Assembly (NCBI RefSeq): GCF_010389155.1
Contig: NC_057768.1
Location: 2,726,501 to 2,790,500 of the forward strand
Direction: 5' to 3'
Origin: Erigeron canadensis
Lineage: Eukaryota > Streptophyta > Magnoliopsida > Asterales > Asteraceae
DNA length: 64,000 bases
Shown: positions 1-12,786 of the stretch, in pieces
How the letters are laid out: every line of letters starts with the position of its first letter
How positions within the stretch are numbered: position 1 is the first letter of the stretch
The notes under the pieces: model-generated
What the model saw: only the letters and a program-made list of their open reading frames with translations
Told to the model about the DNA's origin: nothing
Databases searched by the model: none
Program-made: the position numbers and the translations under genes

Positions 1-3000
1 ATTGTAAATACGTTTGTAACCATGTGAACATTGTGGGTTTACTTTGAGAAACTTTGAGCTAGGTAGAATGTCTTTCCCTATAATAATCCTTTATTACTAT
101 GTACATGTTAAAAGAAGATTAACGATTTCCAACTTTTTTAGTTTAGTTGCGTCACGAAAACATGAATCAAGCTAGTTACATTTTGTTGCCAACTTCACAA
201 CTTAATTAATCAATCAAGTTCGAAATCATCGATACTGGCTTTGTTATGTTTCAAAACCGACTAATATGTTATACAATGCTGTAGCCAGGATTTGAAATCT
301 AGAAGGGTCGAATAACTTAGTAAGAACTTATGTTTAGTTGGTAGGCCAATTAACTTTATACTAAACTTATACATAAAAATGGTAATAAAACTATGAAGTT
401 TTATAGACATTTTAATTTAGTGAATCATTGACCACGTTTGACTCACTTTAAAATGTACATCGGGTCTCTTTGTTATCATATATATGTAAATATATAATAT
501 GTATTAGTATATTTAATTAATTGTAGAGACTTAATTTGTGACAGATAGTGACACTGGGGACGGACAATCGCTATGAGCAAATTATGAATGTATGTGTTTT
601 TCGATTCAGAATGGTTTTTTTGTCTTGTCCAATGTCCTATATCTTTAATGCTACCTTCTTTCTGTATATCTACTCGTATTTAAGTGGGTCCTTAGCATCT
701 TTTTATATAGAGCAGGATCCTTCTCATGAGTATTAGGATAAAGACGAAAATTGCTTGCAGGATATGTAGTGAAAGATAGTGAGAGATATAAATAATGCAC
801 ATTTTGCAGTTTCCAGCGAGCGAGCTAGCTAGCTTGTGGCCCTAATTATTTGATGATGCAGACATTCTTAGTTCTAATTAAGTCGATTTTGATCTATTTG
901 ATTTCTAAAATGAGATTGCATTCATATTCTTATTTGATCCAAGAACAATATTCACATTCTAAGCTACAAAATAGGATGTACGAGTTAAGTCATGTACATC
1001 TAAATCAAAAGAAGTCGCGCACATTTTCGCATATTATTCAAACAAGAAGGCTGAAAGCGTCTTTCATTTACACATTTACTACACAGTTTAAGAAAAAAAT
1101 TAAAAAAAAAAAGGATATATTTAATGTCTCTTCAAGTGAGAATAAATTCTTAGATTATCACTAAACATGAAACATTATTTTTAAGGTTAGTAACTCAGAA
1201 TGTAAGCAACTTTATATGCATTGTTGTAGTATGTATCGAATTCAATTACGTGCATTGTATTGAATGAAATTTTAAATCATGTGTATTGTATGTAATCGGG
1301 TATTTTGGAAACCATATAAGCAGCTACTTGTAAGTTTTAATTTGTCAGATACATACAACAATGCACAATATTTAAAAGTTTATTAAATGAAATTCCATAC
1401 ACAATATGACAATTCGTATAAAGTTGTTTACATTTTGATATACTAATTCCTTATTTTTAACGTGACCCATTCTTGCCAACGACACATTTTCACCATTTCG
1501 TCAATTTTACTTTTTTTTATGTATATATTTCTACACATACATGATAGATACACATTTAATACAGCATGTCCTACCCTCTTCATTTTCCTTCGTTCTTTAC
1601 TGGAAGAATCCTAACCACCTAGCAAGTCGATTAACCCGTGCCCACGGTGTCATGAAACCGATGATCGAGCAATTCACACTTGCAGTTAGCATAAACCTTA
1701 TAATATGGGTCGATGTATACGTCTAAAAAGTATTAGGTAAAAGTTAATAGGGGAAATGATCGGCACAATCGTATTGCACCCTAACAATCATCTTCTCTAC
1801 ATGGTTAAAAAAGAAAAAAAATGCTTGTAGTTGCTACTGTACGGAACACGCATCTTTTGCCAAGTTTGTATGAATAGAGATATTGAAGGGTAATCAATTA
1901 TGACTAAATATATATGTCTGGATAATGACATATGAGATTGTTTAATCAATATAGGAAACTAAATATTTTGTTTAAAACTTTGATGGACTTTTTATTTGGG
2001 TTAATCAAAGACTTATGTTTTTATCTATACGAGCGGTTAAAATACTTGAATCACAACTAATTTCATTAACAATAAGTTTCACATTGAGCATAGTTGTCAT
2101 ATGGATAGATAATGACAGAGTTGTCATATTCATCATCAAAGGACCACATATATTTTGATTTTACGAAAAAGATGTAGTTGTGTTTATATTTGTGGTGCAT
2201 ATTACAATACTTTACAATATCTCAATCGTGTTTATTATAATTATCGATGATGTTACTTGCACACTCTAGGACCACCTGATGGAAAATAGATGTAGTACAA
2301 AATATTTATAGTGAAAAGATACTAACATGAGTTGTTTTATGGAATTATTCTTAAATTCTTTAGATAAGGAATACGTCTTTTCTGTAATAACTTTCAATAT
2401 AATCGGTAAGAAAAAGAATAGATGCGGAAGTTCCTTACCCTTCTACGATGAGATCGACATATTATCCACGAATGAAAGAAAACAAAGGATGTAAGTTCGA
2501 CTTATACAACACATTACCTCGTTCGATCTCAATCATTACATTGTGTCACGAATCGTATCTTTTGATGTTTACCATTAAAATGTTTTTATTGGTGGAATTT
2601 TTCAAGCAAACAATTATTTGCGAACATCCCAAAACAGAGAAATTTTTTTTTTTTTTTCTTTTTTAACAGCAAATAAAAAGGTCTAACACTTATAACACGT
2701 CTAAATAATCCTAAATAGGTTTGTATTAGCTATCGATCCTTAGACTCACACTCTAACAACCAAAAACATCTATCAAGCGGGCTAACCTGACATATATTGA
2801 CAATTGCTATAGTGACATAGCGCAAACCTAATAACTCTTGAAGGGTAGCCAACAAATCGTAAGAGAACAGAAGGGCAAAAAAGTATCGGCGGGATATAAA
2901 GTAAAGTGCACACATATCATTAACCAGGTTAAAGAAGCACTACTCTTGTTGGCTAGCCAAGTAAAATGGATTAGTGCATTTTTCCTTTTTAACAACAGAA

Positions 3001-4025
3001 CTTCATGCATTTCCTTACTTGTGGTTTGTATAGCAAGGTATCTAAGAGCTAAAAAAAAAATGCTTCGGCCGTGTGTAGACTGTAGAGTCTAGACATTCAT
3101 TTAGATAGAGTTTGGATTTTAAGCCCAAATGAACCAATTGGACCTATATATCAAGTTTCTGTTCCAAGCCCAAGTGAAGGATAGAACGATTATTATAAAT
3201 TTACATGTTTGATGTGGATTATTTTGGATTAAAGTAATTGAACCATCATTCATGTTCTTCCATAATACCTAGAGGGTCGTCTGAACCGGAACATCTAGGA
3301 GAACATTTTTGCGGACGATAGCCTAAATCAATTCTCAGCCATTTGGAGATTAACTTCCAAACCACCTTGATCGCTTTATAATCCACGAAAGAGTTGGTAT
3401 CCCGATCATTATCTCACGAGACACAAATATCTTGTTTAATGTAAGTCCTTGCCCAAGCATATAGGTTGATATGGATAGGGAGTCTTTGCTTTAGGGATCA
3501 ATTTGCTCCATCGTATTTTATATGGGAAGTAATAATTGTACCACCACAACCAATAAATCTACCACACATAAGCAACACTAATTTGTACTATATGCAGGAA
3601 AGCTTATACCTTCTATTAGATTAGTAAAAAAAATAGAAGTACAATTATCATTTTCCATTGGTCCAAAAGTTGTTCCTATCTCTGTTGGGCCTGGCCCTGT
3701 GGGCTTGCACCAAACCCAACTTGGCAGTTGGCATCAGTGTGTAAAACTATTTAATTCACCTTAACAAAAGCCCTTAGAGCTTCGTTTAGCAAAATCCAAA
3801 GTATAATTACGTTGAAACGCATTAAACTTATCTTTATATGTATTGATTATATATTATATAAATTTAATTTAAGGACCAAACATTTAATTTATTTTATATG
3901 TCCATGAGTTACTATTTCCATTACAGCTGTTATATCTGCAGAAGTTAATCTCAAAAGTATGTGATAATGTATATACATTCAAAATCAGCTTTTCCTATGA
4001 ATATCATAAAATTTACTTCGAAGCT
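1..4025. other. AT-rich intergenic DNA, no gene recognised
   Basis: Short open frames exist here (for example 850-1164 and 2448-2666) but their translations are low-complexity, lysine, phenylalanine or isoleucine rich, and resemble no family I know. No splice-consistent exon chain, rRNA or tRNA is visible. The sequence reads as decayed intergenic or transposon-derived DNA. Confidence 0.6.
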
Positions 4026-4033
4026 GGTATACT

Positions 4034-4286
4034 TAGACGTCGGCAAAAAAAACCGGTTCTGGATTTATCCAAGAACCGGAACTGATTGGAACCGAGGAAC
4101 CAGTTCCACTTTTGGATCAAAAAATCGGTTCCTTACCGGTTTCAATCGATTCCGAACTAAAAAAAGGGGAAAAAACCGAATAAACATGGTCAAACGTTGA
4201 CCAAGAACCGGTTCCAGTCAACGTTGACTGGAACCGGTTCCAGTTCCGAATTGGTTCCACCGGTTCCGATCCAATGCCCACCTCTA
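4034..4286. mobile_element. hAT-type MITE with 8-bp target duplication
   Basis: The 253-bp element starts TAGACGTCGGCA and ends TGCCCACCTCTA. These ends are inverted repeats matching at 10 of 12 positions. It is flanked by the identical octamer GGTATACT at 4026-4033 and 4287-4294, the 8-bp duplication expected of hAT transposases. The interior is a string of AACCGG/GGTTCC motifs in both orientations, the kind of subterminal motif array seen in hAT elements. There is no coding capacity, so it must be mobilised in trans. I am confident of the boundaries; the superfamily comes from duplication length and terminal sequence. Confidence 0.85.
4205..4240. repeat. Perfect 36-bp palindrome inside the hAT MITE
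   Basis: Each base from 4205 to 4240 pairs with its mirror position. The centre is GTCAACGTTGAC and the arms run through GGAACC and GGTTC. It can extrude as a cruciform with almost no loop. It lies about 46 bp from the right end of the MITE. Confidence 0.9.
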
Positions 4287-4294
4287 GGTATACT

Positions 4295-5166
4295 GTGATA
4301 AGGTTATGGCCCATGGGCTATTCTCCATTGGGCTCCCACTGTATATGATCTAACTCTAATAAATCTATAGAGGACGGTTTACGTAGAAAGATTTAGGTAG
4401 CGTTGCCGTTCGATTATAATTCAAAAGTCTAGACTTAATGTAAAAATTAAGTCATATACAAATGATTGTTTAGGGCTTAATTAATAAGTGTTGTCTTAGT
4501 TAAAAGTCTAGATGAAACAATTTTTACATATTTATCCTTTCATAAATATATTTTGATAAAAAAATATATTATATAACTTATATATATTCAATCAGTTCAT
4601 TCGGCACTTATAACAAACAACAATTATCTTTTTACCAACTTACTGGAAACAAACATTCTAAATCCAGACAAATCCAAACAGATGTAATTAAAAAATAAAA
4701 AAACAAACAAGCTACTATTTCTTTTGAACTTAATAATTTAATAAGTAAATTTCTCTATACAATAAGTCGTATGAGTATACGGGCGAGTTTATTTTGACCT
4801 TAATCTGTATGATTGACTTGAAAAAGTAATCAACAAACTGATTTATTAGTTATTTGACTTAAACATAAGTTTAAAATCTATGTATAAGAAAGCATATTTC
4901 AACCGTACGCATATGTAATAAAACATATTTTTTTGTTCTCGCAAATCCCATCATGACCCATACATGTTTAAATTCACTTGAGAGGATAAACCAAGCTACC
5001 TCCTTACTCCTTAGTCCGTGTTCAAAAATACTTTTTATTCGAATCCAAATATCTCTCACTTAAGGTCGTTATATGTTTCTAACTAATTACATGTCTTAAA
5101 AATAAGAAGAAAGTTATTGAGGAATTATGTGTTAAAAAGAGTAAAGTTTGCTTTTGGAAAACGCAA
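4295..5166. other. Intergenic, nothing recognised
   Basis: AT-rich DNA without a convincing coding region or a repeat whose ends I can define. Confidence 0.5.
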
Positions 5167-5988
5167 TCTTAATATTAATATTAATATATAATATAAGACA
5201 AATGAACTAATGACTTATTAACCAATCAATCATTCAATTTTATCAAATTGACTTTCGCTTATGTCATTATTTAGATTAACTATAAATTAAAAATTTTAAT
5301 AATCATTATCCAAATATATTACTATATTAGTATTTATAGTAATTTGTATAAAAGTCTCATTAATTTACACTTTCTTTTGTTTTCCATTAATAACTTTCAC
5401 TTTTTAGTCCTGAATAATAATTATATTTATTTTAGCCATCAACTTGAAGAGAATTTTTAGAAAGTTACAAAAAGTATTTATATTTAATTTTTAAAGTTAC
5501 AATTGTCACTTAAATTAAGAGTCCTAATTTTTATCAAAGAGTATGAAAATAATCCTAATTGTTATCTAATTATCATAGGACATGTGATTGAAAATAAACT
5601 TATTCGTGTTATGGGCTTGTATCAGGATCAAATATATATATATTTGAATGTTAAGTACATGTTTATATTTTAGTTCTTAATTGTCTTTCATAATAATACG
5701 GAGTATCACATTATGACTATAATTGGTTTGAAAAAAAATTTATAATATATAAATTATTGTATCATGTGCCTTGTGTAATGACTACGATAAACAATTTCAT
5801 CAATATGTCTCAGCTAATAATGACAGTGACAATCTGTGAGTATTGTATTACAACTTGCAAGTTATAACCCTTAAAACTGTATACCTTCAAAATTATAAGC
5901 TTTTATGAATTAAATGTATGAAGATTAAATATTGATATATATTATCATAAACCCCGTGTCCAGTGTTGGACACGGGTCTAAAATCTAG
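5167..5988 (+). mobile_element. Non-autonomous Helitron, family H1 (complete copy)
   Basis: The 5' end begins TCTTAATATTAATATTAA after an A. The 3' end is CTAG followed by T. Eight bases before the CTAG there is a 9-bp-stem hairpin (CCCGTGTCC at 5953-5961, GGACACGGG at 5968-5976, six-base loop). TC start, subterminal hairpin, CTRR end and insertion between A and T without target duplication are the classic Helitron signature. The 822-bp body has no coding frame. Further copies lie at 12787-13410, 25902-26778, 26779-27608, 28228-29431 and 43330-44518, all in the opposite orientation. Confidence 0.82.
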
Positions 5989-6988
5989 TACACTACTAAA
6001 GGTTTCAACTTCTAGAGTTCTAGTAATTAAGTAATTGTAGAACATGTTCAAACATAACAAAGAACAAAGTTTTGATTTCTCGTAGTACTGTTTATATGTC
6101 GGTCATGAAGTTTGATAGCAGATTAACCATTGAAATATACGAGTAGATAACATATAAACTTGTGTAATGCCATTAAGTCACGCCAAAAGGCAACCCATAC
6201 ATATTACAAACTATAAATGGACCACTATCTCTAAACATTTCATTGGGCCTTAGTACATAAAGAATTTTGATAGTTGGACCGTAAAAGAGCCCAATTTCTT
6301 ATAATTCTTTTTTTTTTTCTTATTTCCTACAGAGATAGAAAAGAGAAAAAAAAGGAAAAGGAATTGTGTAATAGAAATTATAACCTTTAGTGATAGTTAT
6401 TCGTAAATCTGGAACTTCTTCGTAACTGTACTACTTTTTTAGGGTAAATGTAAAAAGTTCATGCTAACAAGTAACAACATAATTTAAGAACTAGTTTTTT
6501 AACCCAGCGTTGCTCGAGAGACTTATTGATACATAAAACGTAAATAAAAAAAATAGCATATGAACGATAAAAACGGATGCAATAAAGTAAAAACTATCAA
6601 AAATGATGGTCATTTTATCTTGGTTGTTGGTTATCTCGTTACAACCGTTTGACTGAAACATTTTGAAAAAACAAAAGAAGAATATAAACATATAGCATTT
6701 TTATTTATTATAAAAACAATACAATATGTTGTCATGGTTACATGGATATTGATTGAGAAAAAAAAAATATTAGAGTACCAAAAAAAATATAAAAGAAAAG
6801 GAAAAAGTCTTATTGCATGATGTCAAATATTAGAGTACCAAATATTTCATTTGTCATTAATATTTATTGTCAATAGGTCCGGAGTTATAAAAAACACAAT
6901 TTTTGAAGTTTAGTGTTAAGATTTAAAGGAGATGGAAAAAAGAAGTTTAGAAAAAAATTTTTGATAAGTCAAGGTAATATACATATAA
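5989..6988. other. Intergenic, AT-rich
   Basis: No gene seen. A short direct repeat, ATTAGAGTACCAAA, occurs near 6769 and again near 6829. A homopurine stretch lies around 6330-6360. Confidence 0.5.
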
Positions 6989-7017
6989 CTAGATTATTGT
7001 CTCGCGTAATACGCGAG
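6989..7017 (-). mobile_element. Helitron 3' terminus (family H2), minus strand
   Basis: Read on the minus strand, the hairpin CTCGCGTATTACGCGAG (7001-7017, 7-bp stem) is followed by ACAATAAT and CTAG at 6992-6989, then T. This is a Helitron 3' end of a family different from H1. Its body should extend rightwards, but I could not fix the 5' TC end. Related hairpin sequence recurs near 7822-7835. Confidence 0.6.
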
Positions 7018-7205
7018 ATAAACATATTTAATTAGTGACAAGTTATCGTTTCACAATATCATACATTGACAACCATATATAAAAGATGTTGAAAATAGAT
7101 TAATTAGTATCATGGTACCAAAGTTGTAAATGAATTAGTATCTTGTTGTTAATGTATGTCTTATATAGAAAAAAAAAACATAAAATTTCATGATTTATGT
7201 TTTAT

Positions 7206-7286
7206 AAACAATTAGTAACACTTCAAACAATTAGTAACACTTCAATTAGTAACAATTAGTAACACTCAATTAGTAACACTTCAAAT
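7206..7286. repeat. Minisatellite, unit close to CAATTAGTAACACTT
   Basis: Five to six imperfect tandem copies of a 14-16 bp unit (AATTAGTAACACTTCAA and shortened forms). Units are adjacent, without constant-length spacers, so this is a simple minisatellite. Confidence 0.75.
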
Positions 7287-9590
7287 TTTATGTGTTCATG
7301 ATTTATTTTTTGTGTTTATAGTTAACCTTTTGAAATTTTTAAAATTAATTCACATCAATATATTGAGGTTTCAAAATATGTACTCATAGTTAAATTTTTA
7401 GAAATTTTCAAAATATTTTTTTAAAATCATGGTTGAATTTTATTATTAATATTAATAATATTTGAAACAAATATTGGATTTATGTAACAAATTTAAAACT
7501 AAAATATTTAGAAAATTAAAATCTTAAACTTTTAATATTTACTTAATTAACATAACTTATGTAAAAGCAAATTATATATATAATTAAGATTTGAAAGTTC
7601 ATAATATAATTTTATAAGAGACCTAAATTTCAACTTCTATATTTTTAGGAAAAAATATAATGAATAACTTATTAAAAGTGTCGGGTAATAAATTTTCAAT
7701 TTGATATGATCAACAACATAAGCAAATGTTAATTAAATGAAATAAAATTTCAGTTGGTTAATAATTATTTAAGAAAATCGTATTTTTCTATATATAAAAG
7801 TAAAATTATATTTTTTGTATATTACGCGAGACAATATAAATACGCGAAATAAACACAATAAGTTTTAAGAATAACATAATTATTAATTATAGATAAAACA
7901 TGTTAAAATACAATTGTATTGTTATGAAAAGTTTTATTTTCATCAAAAATGGCTTTTTAATTTTTTTCTTGTAATATTTTGTCAATATATAAAAGGTAAT
8001 TGTCTTGCATTGAAATTTAAATATGCGTACGAAATTAAACTAAGTTAATAAAAAATTTAAGGCATGTAATGAAAAATTCAAACTCATTATGTGTTTATAA
8101 TTATATACCATGTATTCAATCTCTCTATGTAACTAAGAGATGATAGTTTCATAGGTGACATTTTTAGTTTTTTTATCACATTAGATTTTTATAGAGGTGT
8201 CATATTTTCCATTTAAATTGTTATATCTATGTTGCCATGTACAATCTTTATCATCAATTTTGATCATAATCATTCATCATAATCCTAATCATTAATATTT
8301 AATTTTCCATTTTATATATAAGTACAAAGATTATATATTATACTATTTTTTTAATAATTCAATGATAATTATCTTTTATTAAATAAGATTGTTATTATGT
8401 TATGTTTATTTTTTGAAAAGTATTTATTATATTATATTAATATTATATACCATGAGAAAGACTTTATGATTTAATATTTATGTTTCATTAGTCTTGTTTT
8501 TATACTTAGCGTATATAATATATTCATAAATTATAATTTTATTTTTTTATCAGTGTAATCTGATAGTTTTTATATTACCATAACTATGAATAATAATGTA
8601 ACTATCTATTATTTTTTATATTTTTGTTCTCAATTATCCCGCACAACCTACGAGTTTAATCTAGTATATATAGTGAATGACATGCTTTTCTTTTATTAAT
8701 AAATTAATAGATATATATTATAGTTAAATAATAGTTGGATAATCTAAAAGACCTTTATGTATATAATATAATTGTAAACGATTTGATAACTTAATAATAC
8801 GGTTACAATATAAACTCATACATGCATGAGTATATATATTAGTTCATTATGTTTACACATTACACTAATCGATCGATCTATGGCTTCCTAGGTATATACA
8901 TACTTTATTAAATATACAAAATTTAATTATTTCAAATACAAGGACTAATATTGTGTTTTCTTAATATTAGTGATTAAATATAATGGTGAAAACTGTAAAT
9001 TAGTGATGGAAAACAAAAAAATGTAAATTATCCAAAGTAGATGGACTAATGTTGTGTTTACTTAATATTAAATTTGGTAATGATACTATTATTTAGATCT
9101 AAGGGTTGTAATTAAAAGTTTGAATTCATCTAACGGTTCTTATTTTTTCATAAAAGAATTTAAGACCTTATATATATATATGGTAGATAAAAAGTAGTAA
9201 TAAAGGAAAAACTAAGAATTCTGAAGTGGTCCCAAATAATATAAAATACAAAGGATGTGTTGGCATAAAAACCCAACAACAACGTAGAAGTAAAAGAAAA
9301 GAAACCTCAAATGTTGTGGACCCCACAAAATATTAAAATAAAAATGATGTGAGAAGGCGCAAAAACCGGTTTTTAATCTATAGGAATGAGCAATGATATA
9401 TTGATATCTACATACTAATGTATATTTACCTAATTGAGGCAAGGTTTTCATCTTTTACAATATTAGTCCATATATCGAACTAAAGTTACTACTGCAATAA
9501 ACTAGCACGATCTTTTAATAATAGAGTAGGATCGATGAATGTTTTAACTTATTGAAAAATCGGTTATTTTAGTTTTATCTTTTCTCCCAA
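7287..9590. other. AT-rich intergenic DNA with decayed transposon pieces
   Basis: No gene recognised. One candidate Helitron 3' end is CTAG-T at 8661-8664, preceded by a weak GC-containing hairpin region (8639-8655). Around 8940-9070 the phrase describing aligned TTAGTGATGGAAAACAAAAAA resembles the inner part of Helitron family H1, suggesting another eroded copy. Confidence 0.45.
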
Positions 9591-9593
9591 TGA

Positions 9594-9997
9594 TGACATA
9601 CCCCTCAAGCGGTACGCAGCCCTGACATAATAACGTTGTGATACGAAGGTTAGTTCGTTACGAAGGTTTCCGCAATAGATGAAAGGGATAAGGATTACTA
9701 CCCTAAAAGATCGGGATTTGCCCTTATCATTTCCAACTGATAATTAGGGAAAATATATCACTGGCTAAAACTTAGGAACCCTAAGCGACCTACTTGTTCC
9801 CAAGAAACCTTCCCCATATAAAAGGAGGATGGTAAGACCCTTGAAGGGGCATTCACTCAAAATATTCGATCACATATAATCGCATAAAAACTCAATTGTG
9901 TGTAAAGAGGTTACTCTACCTTTTGGGGAACCGCAATAAACAACCATAAATTACCATCATCACCTATCATTCTAACCTCGGTTCGGTACACAAAACA
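9594..9997 (+). mobile_element. Probable LTR of a Ty3/gypsy-like or LARD/TRIM element
   Basis: The segment starts TGACATACCCC and ends ACAAAACA, so it has the TG...CA ends of an LTR. It has a TATA box (CATATAAAAGGAGG, around 9816-9829) in the expected U3 position. Directly after it comes TTGACGTTATCGTGGGGACC, which looks like a decayed form of the GGCGCC...GTGGGGA sequence commonly found just after LTRs of plant gypsy-type and LARD elements. The left boundary is uncertain by a few bases. No second LTR is visible, because an assembly gap follows. Confidence 0.5.
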
Positions 9998-10151
9998 TTG
10001 ACGTTATCGTGGGGACCCTGTACTCAGATCCCATAACCACTCTAAATCTGTTTTTGTATCGAATCAGAAAAAAATAGCCGATGTTCCGCCAGGATTCGGG
10101 CAAAACCTCCCAGCAGACAACTGGAAATGAGCCCGCTGGAAACTCTCCACC
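9998..10151 (+). mobile_element. Leader and possible gag start of the LTR element, cut by gap
   Basis: After the primer-site-like sequence an open frame begins at ATG 10081 (reading MFRQDSGKTSQQTTG) and runs into the N gap. GC content is higher than in the flanks. Position just inside an LTR suggests the start of a gag or gag-like frame, but too little remains to assign it. Confidence 0.35.
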
Positions 10152-10251
10152 NNNNNNNNNNNNNNNNNNNNNNNNNNNNNNNNNNNNNNNNNNNNNNNNN
10201 NNNNNNNNNNNNNNNNNNNNNNNNNNNNNNNNNNNNNNNNNNNNNNNNNNN
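10152..10251. other. Assembly gap (100 N)
   Basis: Exactly 100 N, the usual placeholder for a scaffold gap of unknown length. Sequence after the gap does not continue the LTR element in any way I can recognise. Confidence 0.99.
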
Positions 10252-10800
10252 ATAGAGATCCACATAGGATAAAGACCTATATGGCAATTTTTAAAAATAG
10301 CTTTAAATTGTAGAAAGCTTTAAAATGCTATGATAACTATTGTTTTAATATTTATATAGATGAATATTGTTATTGTTATTGTTATATTAACTTGGGTTTG
10401 TTATTATAGTTTTATTTTCTAAAACATTGGAAAGGAATCTTGAAAGTTAAACTTTTTAATATTCGAATTTCTGTAAAACATTATTGTCCAATTAGATAAT
10501 TATGGTCAATCATTAATTAATTTTAATATTTATCTCTAAATATATATAAAAAAAACTTTAGTTCATAACTAAAGAAGTATGAACCTGAAGTTCAACTTTT
10601 AATTAGAGTCATTGGATAAAATGATGATGTTATATACCTTATTTAACCTTTTAAGATGTAATTTTATTTTAATAAATTTAAATTATTATTATTTCTTTAT
10701 TTAAGTTTATAGACATTAATAATTAATGTTTTTAATTATACGATTATGAAAACTAATATTTTTATATTTCATATCATTTTTTTTATCTTTAAAACTAATT
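10252..10800. other. Intergenic, nothing recognised
   Basis: AT-rich sequence after the gap, without coding frames or recognisable repeats. Confidence 0.5.
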
Positions 10801-10815
10801 TATTTTTATTGTGGG

Positions 10816-11895
10816 AGAATCTCATATATTATGCTCCTTTTAAACATCAAAATCACACATTTACCCAACCAAACAATTTAATATCATATTTACCCCATAC
10901 CAAATGTTAAAACTTTCAAAATTACCCATTTCAATAATAAAAACATTAAATTCCTAATATATATAGATTAATTAATTTTTTTTTTTTTTAAAGTTAGTTT
11001 CAATTCAGACGTGCTGAAGGCAATTTTAACCAACAAATCGCTGGACCTGTAACCCTTTCCTCATGGAAAATACATTGAGATAAGAAACTCAAGACTCGAA
11101 CCTGAGACCTTTGGGAAAACTCACATCCGAGACCCACATAGTGGATTTAGAAGATATCTCTGACCAACCCACCTAAGTGGATAATTAAATCGTTATATAT
11201 TATCATTACTTTTACCCACTTAAATAACTTTTAATTAAAATCCAAACTTTAATACATCTCAGATTTATCCATTTCATCAATAAAATCAATATTAGAGTCC
11301 ATAAACATATAATGTAACAGAATTTCTGTTCTATTCTTTCGACTATCATATTCATAAGTATACAAAAACTATCTCTTAATTTCCATGTCTGATCATTAAG
11401 TATAAATAGAAAGAGATAAGTATGTAACTATAGACTCGTCTATAGTGAAAAACAATCGTCAAGTTAATCTAACAAATAGACTTTAAACATTCATTCATAG
11501 TTAGTATATTCAGGGATACTAACCCTTAATCGAAATGTTAGAACTCTTATCACGTTTATCTAAAAAGGAGACTATACATACAATATCATGGATTGATGGA
11601 ACATATATACGAATTTAGTCGTGCAAAATTCTTCGTAGATCTTTTTTAAAATTTGCCTTTTAGAACTTCGGTTTCGTAATCAAAACTTTTTTTGTTTCTT
11701 TCCTTTTTTTTAGGCAAAACAAGTATATTAATTTATCATTAGTAATGTTCAAAAAAAAATGATAATAGTTATTAATTAATTAATCTAAAGTTATTAGGAG
11801 TTTTAATGTTTTTAATAATGAAATGGGTAATTTTGAGAGTTGTTTAGTTGGGTAAAAGTGTGATTTTAATGTTTAAGAGGGGATATATATAATTC
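10816..11895. mobile_element. Long-inverted-repeat DNA element with nested SINE
   Basis: The left arm (about 10816-10978) and the right arm (about 11760-11895) are imperfect inverted repeats of roughly 140 bp. Both arms carry the same ordered landmarks, such as AAATCACAC, TTTACCCAAC, AAAATTACCCATTTC and AAAACATTAAA. The left arm has an extra stretch of about 35 bp. The interior holds a SINE-like sequence and no coding frame. Long arms suggest a Mutator-like or foldback element; I could not identify a clean target duplication. Confidence 0.55.
10990..11185 (-). mobile_element. SINE-like fragment, minus strand
   Basis: On the minus strand a Pol III B box (GGTTCGAGTC, plus 11093-11102) is preceded by GGTCTCA and followed by TTGAGTTTCTTATCTCAATG. 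The same sequence series occurs in 53596-53760 (plus strand) and, more decayed, in 15138-15290. The tRNA-derived head suggests a SINE. Confidence 0.55.
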
Positions 11896-12527
11896 TTTTT
11901 ATTTTTTATTTTACAATAAAATTTTCTTTTTTAATGTAATACGTTTTTTATCAAATTATTTTTTGTATAAGATTTTTATCATATAACGAATAAAATATAG
12001 TTATAAGAATTTTTGTATAAAATATTTATCATATAACATTTTTATTAAATCAATATTTTCAAAACCGGACCGGATGTCAAATCGATCTTTTTAACAAAAA
12101 ACTAAAAACAAATATGGAGTCTATAGTAATTAAGCTATCACAAATATATATGAGAAATATATTATGAAAATTGCAATGATATTATGCATAATTTTAAGTT
12201 AGATTAACACAACATGTGATATATAGATTGATAATTAAATTTCTTAATAATTTTAGTGTATAACTAAATTATTCGAGATAAACGTTAAAGCACAAGTACA
12301 ATGACAATGCAGATATATCTTCGTTATTAAAGACGTCCAAAGAAACGAAAACCATACTTAGCGAGACCTCTAATAGATGATGTATCCATTTTCCAACTAT
12401 CTGATCATTGTTAATCGGAATTTAAACGACAACTTCATGTTTTTTATGGTTTAATTCTTACCAGGTTAAATATTTGTCAACTTATGATATTATAAAAATT
12501 TAACATGTCATTAATTATATATGTTTC
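11896..12527. other. Intergenic, probably the body of a Helitron ending at 12554
   Basis: No genes. AT-rich DNA leading to the Helitron terminus at 12528-12554; I could not find the matching 5' end. Confidence 0.4.
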
Positions 12528-12554
12528 CCGCGTATTGCGCGGATAATAATCTAG
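12528..12554 (+). mobile_element. Helitron 3' terminus (family H2), plus strand
   Basis: The hairpin CCGCGTATTGCGCGG is followed by ATAATAAT and CTAG, then T. The form matches the minus-strand terminus at 6989-7017 (same tail ATAATCTAGT), so both belong to one family. Confidence 0.65.
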
Positions 12555-12786
12555 TTTATATCTAATTAATAACTAAGAAACACAGTTAAATATAACAATT
12601 AAGGTGTTAGATTATCCAAATTCAAAAATCGGTGAAATCCTAGCTGCATATGATAACCGAACTATCTTTTGAGTTTTTTTCAAAAAAGTTGGATTAATAG
12701 AGTTTCAATATATTTTTTTAATTTTTTTTATCAACCTTTGGATTCTACGTGGATATTATTTATCAAAAAGTCAACATAGTAATTAA

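Noticed and set aside
850..1164. 104-codon open frame in the left intergenic region
   Set aside because: Low-complexity translation ending in a poly-Lys run from an A tract, no family resemblance and no splice context; judged chance.
2838..3092. 84-codon plus-strand frame overlapping two minus-strand frames
   Set aside because: Overlapping frames on both strands with no conserved motif; repeats of this kind occur by chance in AT-rich DNA.
7206..7286. Tandem repeats that could be mistaken for a CRISPR-like array
   Set aside because: Units are directly adjacent, with no unique spacers, and the genome is a plant; it is a minisatellite.
10081..10272. Open frames running across the N gap
   Set aside because: Frames through 100 N are meaningless; only the short part before the gap was noted as a possible gag start.
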